Shown: positions 1 through 15,000, counted from the first letter of the stretch. The stretch: 64,000 nucleotides of DNA from Pterois miles (GCA_947000775.1 CAMQGK010000299.1:20776001-20840000), one strand, 5' to 3'. Notes: generated from the sequence alone by a model not told the origin. Translations and numbers: made by a program.

Positions 1-3000
1 TATGGTGAAAAAAAGTCATTTCGTGAAATGGAAAATTTTACAAAAAAACGGCATAGTATAGTATGTCGAAATTTTTCGCCGAAAACGTCAAATTTTCTGG
101 ATGTCGAAAAAAATCATGAAAACGGTCGTATTATAGCATGTAGATTAATTCTATGGTTAAAAAAAGTCATTTCGTGAAATGTTGGAACATTTTACAAAAA
201 AAAAAAAAACGTCATAGTATAGTATGTTGAAATTTTTTTGTATGTCGAAAAAAATCATGAAAACGGCCTTATTATAGCATGTAGAATGATTCCATGGTGA
301 AAAAAAAAGTCATTTCGTGAAATGTTGGAAAGTTTTAGAAAAAAAACGCCATAGTATAGTATGTCGAAATTTTTCGACGAAAACGTCAAATTTTCTGGAT
401 GTCGAAAAAAATCATGAAAACGGTCGTATTACAGCATGTAGAATAATTCTATGGTGAAAAAAGTGATCTTGTGAAATGTTGGAAAAGTTTCTAAAAAAAA
501 TATCGTAGTATAGTATGTCGAAATTTTTCGACAAAAACGTCAAATTTTTTTGTATGTCGAAAAAAATCATGAAAACGGCCTTATTATAGCATTTTGAATG
601 ATTCTATGGTGAAAAAAAGTCATTTCGTGAAATGGAAAATTTTACAAAAAAACGCCATAGTATAGTATGTCGAAATTTTTCGACGAAAACGGCAAATTTT
701 CTGGATGTCGAAAAAAATCATGAAAACGGTCGTATTATAGCATGTAGAATGATTCTATGGTGAAAAAAAGTCATTTCGTGAAATGTTGGAAAGTTTTACA
801 AAAAAAACGCCATAGTATAGTATGTCGAAATTTTTCGCCGAAAACGTCATATTTTCTGGATGTCGAAAAATATCATGAAAACGGTCGTATTATAGCATGT
901 AGAATAATTCTATGGTGAAAAAAAGTACTTTCGTGAAATGTTGGAAAAATTTACAAAAACAAACGTCATAGTATAGTATGTCGAAATTTTTCGATGAAAA
1001 CGTCAAATTTTCTGGATGTTGAAAAAAATCATGAAAACGGTCTTATTATAGCATGTAGAATGATTCTATGGTAAAAAAAAAAAGTCATTTTGTGAAATGG
1101 AAAATTTTACAAAAAAAACGCCATAGTATAGTATGTCGATATTTTTCGACGAAAACGGCAAATTTTCTGGATGTCGAAAAAAATCATGAAAACGGTCGTA
1201 TTATAGCATGTAGAATGACTCTATGGTTTAAAAAAGTCATTACGTGAAATGTTGGAAAATTTTCCAAAAAAAAAAAGAAACGGCATAGTATAGTATGTCG
1301 AAATTTTTCGAGACAAATGTCAAATTTTTTTGTATGTCGAAAAAAATCAGGAAAACAGCCTTATTATAGCATGTTGAATGATTCTATCATGAAAAAAAGT
1401 CATTTCGTGAAATGGAAAATTTTACAAAAAAACGCCATAGTATAATATGTCGAAATTTTTCGACAAAAACGGCAAATTTTCTGGATGTTGAAAAAAATCA
1501 TGAAAACGGTCGTATTACAGCATGTAGAATAATTCTATGGTGAAAAAAGTGATCTTGTGAAATGTTGGAAAATTTTATGAAAAAAACATCATAGTATTGT
1601 ATGTCGAAATTTTTCGACAAAAACGTCAAGTTTTTTTATGTCGAAAACCATCATGAAAACGGCCTTATTATAGCATTTTGAATGATTCTATGGTGAAAAA
1701 AAGTCATTTCATGAAATGGAAAATTTTACAAAAAAACGTCATAGTATAGTATGTCGAAATTTTTCGACGAAAACGGCAAATTTTCTGGATGTCAAAAAAA
1801 ATCATGAAAACGGTCGTATTACAGCATGTTGAATGATTTTATGGTGAAAAAAAGTCATTTCGTGAAATGTTGGAAAATTTTACAAAAAAACGCCATAGTA
1901 TAGTATGTCGAAATTTTTCGCCGAAAACGTCAAATTTTCTGGATGTCGAAAAAAATCATGAAAACGGTGGTATTATAGCATGTAGAATAATTCTATGGTT
2001 AAAAAAAGTCATTTCGTGAAATGTTGGAACATTTTACAAAAAAAACGCCATAGTATAGTATGTCGTAAAAAAAAAAGTCATTTTGTGAAATGGAAAATTT
2101 TACAAAAAAAACGCCATAGTATAGTATGTCGATATTTTTCGACGAAAACGGCAAATTTTCTGGATGTCGAAAAAAATCATGAAAACGGTGGTATTATAGC
2201 ATGTAGAATAATTCTATGGTTAAAAAAAAGTCATTTCGTGAAATGTTGGAACATTTTACAAAAAAAACGCCATAGTATAGTATGTCGATATTTTTCGACG
2301 AAAACGGCAAATTTTCTGGATGTCGAAAAAAATCATGAAAACGGTCGTATTATAGCATGTAGATTAATTCTATGGTTAAAAAAAGTCATTTCGTGAAATG
2401 TTGGAACATTTTACAAAAAAAAAAAAACCGTCATAGTATAGTATGTTGAAATTTTTCGACAAAAACGTCAAATTTTTTTGTATGTCGAAAAAAATCATGA
2501 AAACGGCCTTATTATAGCATGTAGAATGATTCTATGGTGAAAAAAAAGTCATTTCGTGAAATGTTGGAAAGTTTTAGAAAAAAAACGCCATAGTATAGTA
2601 TGTCGAAATTTTTCGACGAAAACGGCAAATTTTCTGGATGTCGAAAAAAATCATGAAAACGGTCGTATTACAGCATGTAGAATAATTCTATGGTGAAAAA
2701 AGTGATCTTGTGAAATGTTGGAAAAGTTTCTAAAAAAAATATCGTAGTATAGTATGTCAAAATTTTTCGACAAAAACGTCAAATTTTTTTGTATGTCGAA
2801 AAAAATCATGAAAACGGCCTTATTATAGCATGTTGAATGATTTTATGGTGAAAAAAAGTCATTTCGTGAAATGGAAAATTTTACAAAAAAACGCCATAGT
2901 ATAGTATGTCGAAATTTTTCGATGAAAACGGTAAATTTTCTGGATGTCGAAAAAAATCATGAAAACGGTCGTATTATAGCGTGTAGAATGATTCTATGGT

Positions 3001-6000
3001 GAAAAAAAGTCATTTCATGAAATGTTGGAAAGTTTTACAAAAAAAACGCCATAGTATAGTATGTCGAAATTTTTCGACGAAAACGGCAAATTTTCTGGAT
3101 GTTGAAAAAAATCATGAAAACGGTCGTATTATAGCGTGTAGAATGATTCTATGGTGAAAAAAAGTCATTTCATGAAATGGAAAAAATTTTCCAAAAAAAA
3201 AAAAAAACGGCATAGTATAGTATGTCGTAATTTTTCGACGAAAACGTCAAATTTTCTGGATGTTGAAAAAAATCATGAAAACGGTCTTATTATAGCATGT
3301 AGAATGATTCTATGGTAAAAAAAAAAGTCATTTTGTGAAATGGAAAATTTTACAAAAAAAACGCCATAGTACAGTATCTCGAAATTTTTCGAGAAAAATG
3401 TCAAATTTTTTTGTACGTCGAAAAAAATCATGAAAACGGCCTTATTATAGCATGTTGAATGATTTTATGGTGAAAAAAAAGTCATTTCGTGAAATGGAAA
3501 ATTTTACAAAAAAACGCCATAGTATAGTATGTCGAAATTTTTCGCCGAAAACGTCAAATTTTCTGGATGTCGAAAAAAATCATGAAAACGGTCGTATTAT
3601 AGCATGTAGATTAATTCTATGGTTAAAAAAAGTCATTTCGTGAAATGTTGGAACATTTTACAAAAAAAAAAAAACCGTCATAGTATAGTATGTTGAAATT
3701 TTTCGACAAAAACCGTCAAATTTTTTTGTATGTCGAAAAAAATCATGAAAACGGCCTTATTATAGCATGTAGAATGATTCTATGGTGAAAAAAAAAGTCA
3801 TTTCGTGAAATGTTGGAAAGTTTTAGAAAAAAAACGCCATAGTATAGTATGTCGAAATTTTTCGACGAAAACGGCAAATTTTCTGGATGTCGAAAAAAAT
3901 CATGAAAACGGTCGTATTACAGCATGTAGAATAATTCTATGGTGAAAAAAGTGATCTTGTGAAATGTTGGAAAAGTTTCTAAAAAAAATATCGTAGTATA
4001 GTATGTCGAAATTTTTCGACAAAAACGTCAAATTTTTTTGTATGTCGAAAAAAATCATGAAAACGGCCTTATTATAGCATGTTGAATGATTTTATGGTGA
4101 AAAAAAGTCATTTCGTGAAATGGAAAATTTTACAAAAAAACGCCATAGTATAGTATGTCGAAATTTTTCGACGAAAACGGTAAATTTTCTGGATGTCGAA
4201 AAAAATCATGAAAACGGTCGTATTATAGCGTGTAGAATGATTCTATGGTGAAAAAAAGTCATTTCATGAAATGGAAAATTTTCCAAAAAAAAAAAAAAAA
4301 AAACGGCATAGTATAGTATGGCGAAATTTTTCGACGAAAACGTCAAATTTTCTGGATGTCGAAAAAAATCATGGAAACGTTCGTATTACAGCATGTAGAA
4401 TAATTCTATGGTGAAAAAAGTGATCTTGTGAAATGTTGGAAAAGTTTATAAAAAAAATATCACAGTATAGTATGTCGTAATTTTTCGACAAAAACGTCAA
4501 ATTTTTTTGTATGTCGAAAAAAATCATGTAAACTGCCTTATTATAGCATGTTGAATGATTTTATGGTGAAAAAAAGTCATTTCGTGAAATGGAAAATTTT
4601 ACAAAAAAACGCCATAGTATAGTATGTCGAAATTTTTCGCCGAAAACATCAAATTTCCTGGATGTTGAAAAAAATCATGAAAACGGTCGTATTATAGCGT
4701 GTAGAATGACTCTATGGTGAAAAAAAGTCATTTCGTGAAATGTTGGAAAGTTTTACAAAAAAAACGCCATAGTATAGTATGTCGAAATTTTTCGACGAAA
4801 ACGGCAAATTTTCTGGATGTCGAAAAAAATCATGAAAACGGTCGTATTACAGCATGTAGAATAATTCTATTGTGAAAAAAAGTGATCTTGTGAAATGTTG
4901 GAAAAGTTTCTAAAAAAAATATCGTAGTATAGTATGTCGAAATTTTTCGACAAAAACGTCAAATTTTTTTGTATGTCGAAAAAAATCATGAAAACGGCCT
5001 TATTATAGCATGTTGAATGATTCTATGGTGAAAAAAAGTCATTTCATGAAATGGAAAATTTTACAAAAAATAAAAAAACGGCATAGTATAGTATGTCGAA
5101 ATTTTTCGCCGAAAACGTCAAATTTTCTGGATGTCGAAAAAAATCATGAAAACGGTCGTATTATAGCATGTAGAATAATTCTATGGTTAAAGAAAGTCAT
5201 TTCGTGAAATGTTGGAAAATTTTATATAAAAAAGTCATAGTATAGTATGTCGAAATTTTTCGCCGAAAACGTCAAATTTCCTGGATGTCGAAAAAAATCA
5301 TGAAAACGGTCGTATTATAGCGTGTAGAATGACTCTATGGTTAAAAAAAGTCATTTCATGAAATGGAAAATTTTCCAAAAAAAAAAAAACAGCATAGTAT
5401 AGTATGTCGAAATTTTTCGACGAAGACGTCACATTTTCTGGATGTCGAAAAAAATCATGAAAACGGCCGTATTACAACATGTAGAATAATTCTATGGTGA
5501 AAAAAAGTCATTTCGTGAAATGGAAAATTTTACAAAAAAACGCCATAGTATAGTATGTCGAAATTTTTCGCCGAAAACATCAAATTTCCTGGATGTCGAA
5601 AAAAATCATGAAAACAGTCCTATTATAGCATGTAGAATGATTCTGTGGTGAAAAAAAGTCATTTCATGAAATGGAAAATTTTACAAAAAAACGCCATAGT
5701 ATAGTATGTCGAAATTTTTCGACGAAAACGGCAAATTTTCTGGATGTCGAAAAAAATCATGAAAACGGTTGTATTACAGCATGTAGAATAATTCTATGGT
5801 GAAAAAAAGTACTTTCGTGAAATGTTGGAAAATTTTACAAAAACAAACGTCATAGTATAGTATGTCGCAATTTTTCGATGAAAACGTCAAATTTTCTGGA
5901 TATTGAAAAAAATCATGAAAACGGTCTTATTATAGCATGTAGAATGATTCTATGGTAAAAAAAAAAGTCATTTTGTGAAATGGAAAATTTTACAAAAAAA

Positions 6001-9000
6001 ACGCCATAGTATAGTATGTCGAAATTTTTCGACGAAAACGGCAAATTTTCTGGATGTCGAAAAAAAATCATGAAAACGGTTGTATTATAGCATGTAGAAT
6101 AATTCTATGGTTAAAAAAAAGTCATTACGTGAAATGTTGGAAAATTTTCCAAAAAAAAAAAAAAAATGGAGAAATTTTTCGACGAAAACGTCAAATTTTC
6201 TGGATGTTGAAAAAAATCATGAAAACGGTCTTATTATAGCATGTAGAATGATTCTATGGTAAAAAAAAAAAAGTCATTTTGTGAAATGGAAAATTTTACA
6301 AAAAAAACGCCATAGTACAGTATGTCGAAATTTTTCGACGAAAACGGCAAATTTTCTGGATGTCGAAAAAAATCATGAAAACGGCCTTATTATAGCATGT
6401 TGAATGATTTTAAGGTGATAAAAAGTCATTACCTGAAATGTTAGAAAATTTTCCAAAAAAAAAAAACGGCATAGTATAGTATGTCGAAATTTTTCGAGAA
6501 GAATGTCAAATTTTTTTGTACGTCGAAAAAAATCATGAAAACGGCCTTATTATAGCATGTTGAATGATTCTATCGTGAAAAAAAGTCATTTCGTGAAATG
6601 GAAAATTTCACAAAAAAACGCCATAGTATAGTATGTCGAAATTTTTCGACGAAAACGGTAAATTTTCGGGATGTCGAAAAAAATCATGAAAACGGTCGTA
6701 TTATAGCATGTAGAATAATTCTATGGTGAAAAAAAGTCATTTCGTGAAATGGAAAATTTTACAAAAAAACGGCATAGTATAGTATGTCGAAATTTTTCGC
6801 CGAAAACGTCAAATTTTCTGGATGTCGAAAAAAATTATGAAAACGGTCGTATTATAGCATGTAGATTAATTCTATGGTTAAAAAAAGTCATTTCGTGAAA
6901 TGTTGGAACATTTTACAAAAAAAAAAAAACCGTCATAGTATAGTATGTTGAAATTTTTCGCCGAAAACGTCAAATTTTTTTGTATATCGAAAAAAATCAT
7001 GAAAACGGTCGTATTATACCATGTAGAATGATTCTATGGTGAAAAATAGTCATTTCATGAAATGTTGGAAAATTTTACAAAAAAAACGCCATAGTATAGT
7101 ATGTCGAAATTTTTCGACGAAAACTGTAAATTTTCTGGATGTCGAAAAAAATCATGAAAACGGTCGTATTATAGCGTGTAGAATGACTCTATGGTTAAAA
7201 AAGTCATTTCATGAAATGGAAAATTTTCCAAAAAAAAAAAAAAACGGCATAGTATAGTATGTCGAAATTTTTCGAGAAAAATGTCAAATTTTTTTGTACG
7301 TCGAAAAAAATCATGAAAACGGTCGTATTATAGCGTGTAGAATGATTCTATGGTGAAAAAAAGTCATTTCATGAAATGGAAAAATTTTCCAAAAAAAAAA
7401 AAAAAACGGCATAGTATAGTATGTCGAAATTTTTCGCCGAAAACGTCAAATTTTCTTGATGTCGAAAAAAATCATGAAAACAGTCATATTACAACATGTA
7501 GAATAATTCTATGGTGAAAAAAAAGTACTTTCGTGAAATGTTGGAAAATTTTACAAAAAAAAAAAACGTCATAGTATAGTATGTCGAAATTTTTCGACGA
7601 AAACGGCAAATTTTCTGGATGTCGAAAAAAATCATGAAAACGGTTGTATTATAGCATGTAGAATAATTCTATGGTTAAAAAAAGTCATTACGTGAAATGT
7701 TGGAAAATTTTCCAAAAAAAAAAAAAAAATGTCGAAATTTTTCGACGAAAACGTCAAATTTTCTGGATGTTGAAAAAAATCATGAAAACGGTCTTATTAT
7801 AGCATGTAGAATGATTCTATGGTAAAAAAAAAAAGTCATTTTGTGAAATGAAAAATTTTACAAAAAAAACGCCATAGTACAGTATGTCGAAATTTTTCGA
7901 GAAAAATGTCAAATTTTTTTGTACGTCGAAAAAAATCATGAAAACGGCCTTATTATAGCATGTTGAATGATTCTATCGTGAAAAAAAGTCATTTCGTGAA
8001 ATGGAAAATTTTACAAAAAAACGCCATAGTATAGTATGTCGAAATTTTTCGACGAAAACGGTAAATTTTCTGGATGTCGAAAAAAATCATGAAAACGGTC
8101 GTATTATAGCGTGTAGAATGACTCTATGGTTAAAAAAAGTCATTTCATGAAATGGAAAATTTTCCAAAAAAAAAAAAAAAAACGGCATAGTATATAGTAT
8201 GTCGAAATTTTTCGACGAAGACGTCACATTTTCTGGATGTCGAAAAAAAATCATGAAAACGGCCGTATTACAACATGTAGAATAATTCTATGGTGAAAAA
8301 AAGTCATTTCGTGAAATGGAAAATTTTACAAAAAAACGCCATAGTATAGTATGTCGAAATTTTTCGCCGAAAACATCAAATTTCCTGGATGTCGAAAAAA
8401 ATCATGAAAACGGCCGTATTACAACATGTAGAATAATTCTATGGTGAAAAAAAGTCATTTCGTGAAATGTTGGAAAGTTTTACAAAAAAAAAAAACGTCA
8501 TAGTATAGTATGTCGAAATTTTTCGACGAAAACGGCAAATTTTCTGGATGTCGAAAAAAATCATGAAAACGGTCGTATTATAGCATGTAGATTAATTCTA
8601 TGGTTAAAAAAAGTCATTTCGTGAAATGTTGGAACATTTTACAAAAAAAAAAAAACCGTCATAGTATAGTATGTCGAAATTTTTCGACAAAAACGTCAAA
8701 TTTTTTTGTATGTCGAAAAAAATCATGAAAACGGCCTTATTATAGCATGTTGAATGATTTTATGGTGAAAAAAAGTCATTTCGTGAAATGGAAAATTTTA
8801 CAAAAAAACGCCATAGTATAGTATGTCGAAATTTTTCGATGAAAACGGTAAATTTTCTGGATGTCGAAAAAAATCATGAAAACGGTCGTATTATAGCGTG
8901 TAGAATGATTCTATGGTGAAAAAAAGTCATTTCATGAAATGTTGGAAAGTTTTACAAAAAAAACGCCATAGTATAGTATGTCGAAATTTTTCGACGAAAA

Positions 9001-12000
9001 CGGCAAATTTTCTGGATGTCGAAAAAAATCATGAAAACGGTCGTATTATAGCGTGTAGAATGATTCTATGGTGAAAAAAAGTCATTTCATGAAATGGAAA
9101 ATTTTCCAAAAAAAAAAAAAAAACGTCATAGTATAGTATCGCGAAATTTTTCGACGAAAACGTCAAATTTTCTGGATGTCGAAAAAAATCATGAAAACGG
9201 TTGTATTACAACATGTAGAATAATTCTATGGTGAAAAAAAGTACTTTTGTGAAATGTTGGAAAATTTTACAAAAAAAACGCCATAGTATAGTATGTCAAA
9301 ATTTTTTGACGAAAACGGTAAATTTTCTGGATGTCGAAAAAAATCATGAAAACGGTCGTATTATAGCGTGTAGAATGACACTATGGTTAAAAAAAGTCAT
9401 TTCATGAAATGGAAAATTTTCCAAAAAAAAAAAAAAAACGGCATAGTATAGTATGTCGAAATTTTTCGACGAAGACGTCACATTTTCTGGATGTCGAAAA
9501 AAATCATGAAAACGGCCGTATTACAACATGTAGAATAATTCTATGGTGAAAAAAAGTCATTTCGTGAAATGGAAAATTTTACAAAAAAACGCCATAGTAT
9601 AGTATGTCGAAATTTTTCGCCGAAAACATCAAATTTCCTGGATGTCGAAAAAAATCATGAAAACGGTCTTATTATAGCATGTAGAATGATTCTATGGTAA
9701 AAAAAAAGTCATTTTGTGAAATGGAAAATTTTACAAAAAAAACGCCATAGTATAGTATGTCGAAATTTTTCGACGAAAACGGCAAATTTTCTGGATGTCG
9801 AAATAAAATCATGAAAACGGTCGTATTATAGCGTGTAGAATGACTCTATGGTTAAAAAAAGTCATTTCGTGAAATGTTGGAAAGTTTTACAAAAAAAAAA
9901 AACGTCATAGTATGGTATGTCGAAATTTTTCGACGAAAACGGCAAATTTTCTGGATGTCGAAAAAAATCATGAAAACGGTTGTATTATAGCATGTAGAAT
10001 AATTCTATGGTTAAAAAAAGTCATTACGTGAAATGTTGGAAAATTTTCCAAAAAAAAAAAAAAAATGGCATAGTATAGTATGTCGAAATTTTTCGAGAAA
10101 AATGTCAAATTTTTTTGTACGTCGAAAAAAATCATGAAAACGGCCTTATTATAGCATGTTGAATGATTCTATCGTGAAAAAAAGTCATTTCGTGAAATGG
10201 AAAATTTTACAAAAAAACGCCATAGTATAGTATGTCGAAATTTTTCGACGAAAACGGTAAATTTTCTGGATGTCGAAAAAAATCATGAAAACGGTCGCAT
10301 TATAGCATGTAGAATAATTCTATGGTGAAAAAAAAGTCATTTCGTGAAATGGAAAATTTTACAAAAAAACGGCATAGTATAGTATGTCGAAATTTTTCGC
10401 CGAAAACGTCAAATTTTCTGGATGTCGAAAAAAATCATGAAAACGGTCGTATTATAGCATGTAGATTAATTCTATGGTTAAAAAAAGTCATTTCGTGAAA
10501 TGTTGGAACATTTTACAAAAAAAAAAAAAACATCATAGTATAGTATGTCGAAATTTTTCGACAAAAACGTCAAATTTTATTGTATGTCGAAAAAAATCAT
10601 GAAAACGGCCTTATTATAGCATGTTGAATGATTTTATGGTGAAAAAAAGTCATTTCGTGAAATGGAAAATTTTACAAAAAAACGCCATAGTATAGTATGT
10701 CGAAATTTTTCGATGAAAACGGTAAATTTTCTGGATGTCGAAAAAAATCATGAAAACGGTCGTATTATAGCGTGTAGAATGATTCTATGGTGAAAAAAAG
10801 TCATTTCATGAAATGTTGGAAAGTTTTACAAAAAAAACGCCATAGTATAGTATGTCGAAATTTTTCGACGAAAACGGCAAATTTTCTGGATGTCGAAAAA
10901 AATCATGAAAACGGTCGTATTATAGCGTGTAGAATGATTCTATGGTGAAAAAAAGTCATTTCATGAAATGGAAAATTTTCCAAAAAAAACCAAAAACGTC
11001 ATAGTATAGTATCGCGAAATTTTTCGACGAAAACGTCAAATTTTCTGGATGTCGAAAAAAATCATGAAAACGGTTGTATTACAACATGTAGAATAATTCT
11101 ATGGTGAAAAAAAGTACTTTTGTGAAATGTTGGAAAATTTTACAAAAAATACGCCATAGTATAGTATGTCGAAATTTTTCGACGAAAACGTCAAATTTTC
11201 TGGATGTCGAAAAAAATCATGGAAACGTTCGTATTACAGCATGTAGAATAATTCTATGGTGAAAAAAGTGATCTTGTGAAATGTTGGAAAAGTTTATAAA
11301 AAAAATATCATAGTATAGTATGTCGAAATTTTTCGACAAAAACGTCAAATTTTTTTGTATGTCGAAAAAAATCATGAAAACTGCCTTATTATAGCATGTT
11401 GAATGATTTTATGGTGAAAAAAAGTCATTTCGTGAAATGGAAAATTTTACAAAAAAACGCCATAGTATAGTATGTCGAAATTTTTCGCCGAAAACATCAA
11501 ATTTTCTGGATGTCGAAAAAAATCATGAAAACGGTCGTATTATAGCATGTAGAATAATTCTATGGTGAAAAAAAGTCATTTCGTGAAATGGAAAATTTTA
11601 CAAAAAAACGGCATAGTATAGTATGTCGAAATTTTTCGCCGAAAACGTCAAATTTTCTGGATGTCGAAAAAAATCATGAAAACGGTCGTATTATAGCATG
11701 TAGATTAATTCTATGGTTAAAAAAAGTCATTTCGTGAAATGTTGGAACATTTTACAAAAAAAAAAAAAACGTCATAGTATAGTATGTTGAAATTTTTTTG
11801 TATGTCGAAAAAAATCATGAAAACGGCCTTATTATAGCATGTAGAATGATTCCATGGTGAAAAAAAAAGTCATTTCGTGAAATGTTGGAAAGTTTTAGAA
11901 AAAAAACGCCATAGTATAGTATGTCGAAATTTTTCGACGAAAACGTCAAATTTTCTGGATGTCGAAAAAAATCATGAAAACGGTCGTATTACAGCATGTA

Positions 12001-15000
12001 GAATAATTCTATGGTGAAAAAAGTGATCTTGTGAAATGTTGGAAAAGTTTCTAAAAAAAATATCGTAGTATAGTATGTCGAAATTTTTCGACAAAAACGT
12101 CAAATTTTTTTGTATGTCGAAAAAAATCATGAAAACGGCCTTATTATAGCATTTTGAATGATTCTATGGTGAAAAAAAGTCATTTCGTGAAATGGAAAAT
12201 TTTACAAAAAAACGCCATAGTATAGTATGTCGAAATTTTTCGACGAAAACGGCAAATTTTCTGGATGTCGAAAAAAATCATGAAAACGGTCGTATTATAG
12301 CATGTAGAATGATTCTATGGTGAAAAAAAGTCATTTCGTGAAATGTTGGAAAGTTTTACAAAAAAAACGCCATAGTATAGTATGTCGAAATTTTTCGCCG
12401 AAAACGTCATATTTTCTGGATGTCGAAAAATATCATGAAAACGGTCGTATTATAGCATGTAGAATAATTCTATGGTGAAAAAAAGTACTTTCGTGAAATG
12501 TTGGAAAAATTTACAAAAACAAACGTCATAGTATAGTATGTCGATATTTTTCGACGAAAACGGCAAATTTTCTGGATGTTGAAAAAAATCATGAAAACGG
12601 TCTTATTATAGCATGTAGAATGACTCTATGGTTTAAAAAAGTCATTACGTGAAATGTTGGAAAATTTTCCAAAAAAAAAAAGAAACGGCATAGTATAGTA
12701 TGTCGAAATTTTTCGAGACAAATGTCAAATTTTTTTGTATGTCGAAAAAAATCAGGAAAACAGCCTTATTATAGCATGTTGAATGATTCTATCATGAAAA
12801 AAAGTCATTTCGTGAAATGGAAAATTTTACAAAAAAACGCCATAGTATAATATGTCGAAATTTTTCGACAAAAACGGCAAATTTTCTGGATGTTGAAAAA
12901 AATCATGAAAACGGTCGTATTACAGCATGTAGAATAATTCTATGGTGAAAAAAGTGATCTTGTGAAATGTTGGAAAATTTTATAAAAAAAACATCATAGT
13001 ATTGTATGTCGAAATTTTTCGACAAAAACGTCAAGTTTTTTTATATGTCGAAAAACATCATGAAAACGGCCTTATTATAGCATTTTGAATGATTCTATGG
13101 TGAAAAAAAGTCATTTCATGAAATGGAAAATTTTACAAAAAAACGTCATAGTATAGTATGTCGAAATTTTTCGACGAAAACGGCAAATTTTCTGGATGTC
13201 AAAAAAAATCATGAAAACGGTCGTATTACAGCATGTTGAATGATTTTATGGTGAAAAAAAAGTCATTTCGCGAAATGTTGGAAAATTTTACAAAAAAACG
13301 CCATAGTATAGTATGTCGAAATTTTTCGCCGAAAACGTCAAATTTTCTGGATGTCGAAAAAAATCATGAAAACGGTGGTATTATAGCATGTAGAATAATT
13401 CTATGGTTAAAAAAAGTCATTTCGTGAAATGTTGGAACATTTTAAAAAAAAACGCCATAGTATAGTATGTCGTAAAAAAAAAAGTCATTTTGTGAAATGG
13501 AAAATTTTACAAAAAAAACGCCATAGTATAGTATGTCGATATTTTTCGACGAAAACGGCAAATTTTCTGGATGTCGAAAAAAATCATGAAAACGGTGGTA
13601 TTATAGCATGTAGAATAATTCTATGGTTAAAAAAAGTCATTTCGTGAAATGTTGGAACATTTTACAAAAAAAACGCCATAGTATAGTATGTCGATATTTT
13701 TCGACGAAAACGGCAAATTTTCTGGATGTCGAAAAAAATCATGAAAACGGTCGTATTATAGCATGTAGAATGACTCTATGGTTTAAAAAAGTCATTACGT
13801 GAAATGTTGGAAAATTTTACAAAAAAAACGCCATAGTATAGTATGTCGATATTTTTCGACGAAAACGGCAAATTTTCTGGATGTCGAAAAAAATCATGAA
13901 AACGGTGGTATTATAGCATGTAGAATGACTCTATGGTTTAAAAAAGTCATTACGTGAAATGTTGGAAAATTTTCCAAAAAAAAAAAAGAAACGGCATAGT
14001 ATAGTATGTCGAAATTTTTCGAGACAAACGTCAAATTTTTTTGTATGTCGAAAAAAATCAGGAAAACAGCCTTATTATACCATGTTGAATGATTCTATCA
14101 TGAAAAAAAGTCATTTCGTGAAATGGAAAATTTTACAAAAAAACGCCATAGTATAGTATGTCGAAATTTTTCGACAAAAACGGCAAATTTTCTGGATGTT
14201 GAAAAAAATCATGAAAACGGTCGTATTACAGCATGTAGAATAATTCTATGGTGAAAAAAGTGATCTTGTGAAATGTTGGAAAATTTTATGAAAAAAACAT
14301 CATAGTATTGTATGTCGAAATTTTTCGACGAAAACGGCAAATTTTCTGGATGTCAAAAAAAATCATGAAAACGGTCGTATTACAGCATGTTGAATGATTT
14401 TATGGTGAAAAAAAGTCATTTCGTGAAATGTTGGAAAATTTTACAAAAAAACGCCATAGTATAGTATGTCGAAATTTTTCGCCGAAAACGTCAAATTTTC
14501 TGGATGTCGAAAAAAATCATGAAAACGGTGGTATTATAGCATGTAGAATAATTCTATGGTTAAAAAAAGTCATTTCGTGAAATGTTGGAACATTTTACAA
14601 AAAAAACGCCATAGTATAGTATGTCGATATTTTTCGACGAAAACGGCAAATTTTCTGGATGTCGAAAAAAATCATGAAAACGGTCGTATTATAGCATGTA
14701 GAATGACTCTATGGTTTAAAAAAGTCATTACGTGAAATGTTGGAAAATTTTCCAAAAAAAAAAAAAACGGCATAGTATAGTATGTCGAAATTTTTCGAGA
14801 AAAATGTCAAATTTTTTTGTATGTCGAAAAAAATCATGAAAACGGTCTTATTATAGCATGTAGAATGATTCTATGGTGAAAAAAAGTCATTTCGTGAAAT
14901 GTTGGAAAGTTTTACAAAAAAAACGCCATAGTATAGTATGTCGAAATTTTTCGCCGAAAACGTCAAATTTTCTGGATGTCGAAAAAAATCATGAAAACGG

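Noticed and set aside
1995..2396. 133-codon + strand frame, and similar frames of 60-73 codons, inside array 1
   Set aside because: They repeat the same peptide at monomer spacing, start at arbitrary ATGs and end where a monomer variant brings a stop. They are satellite translation, not genes.
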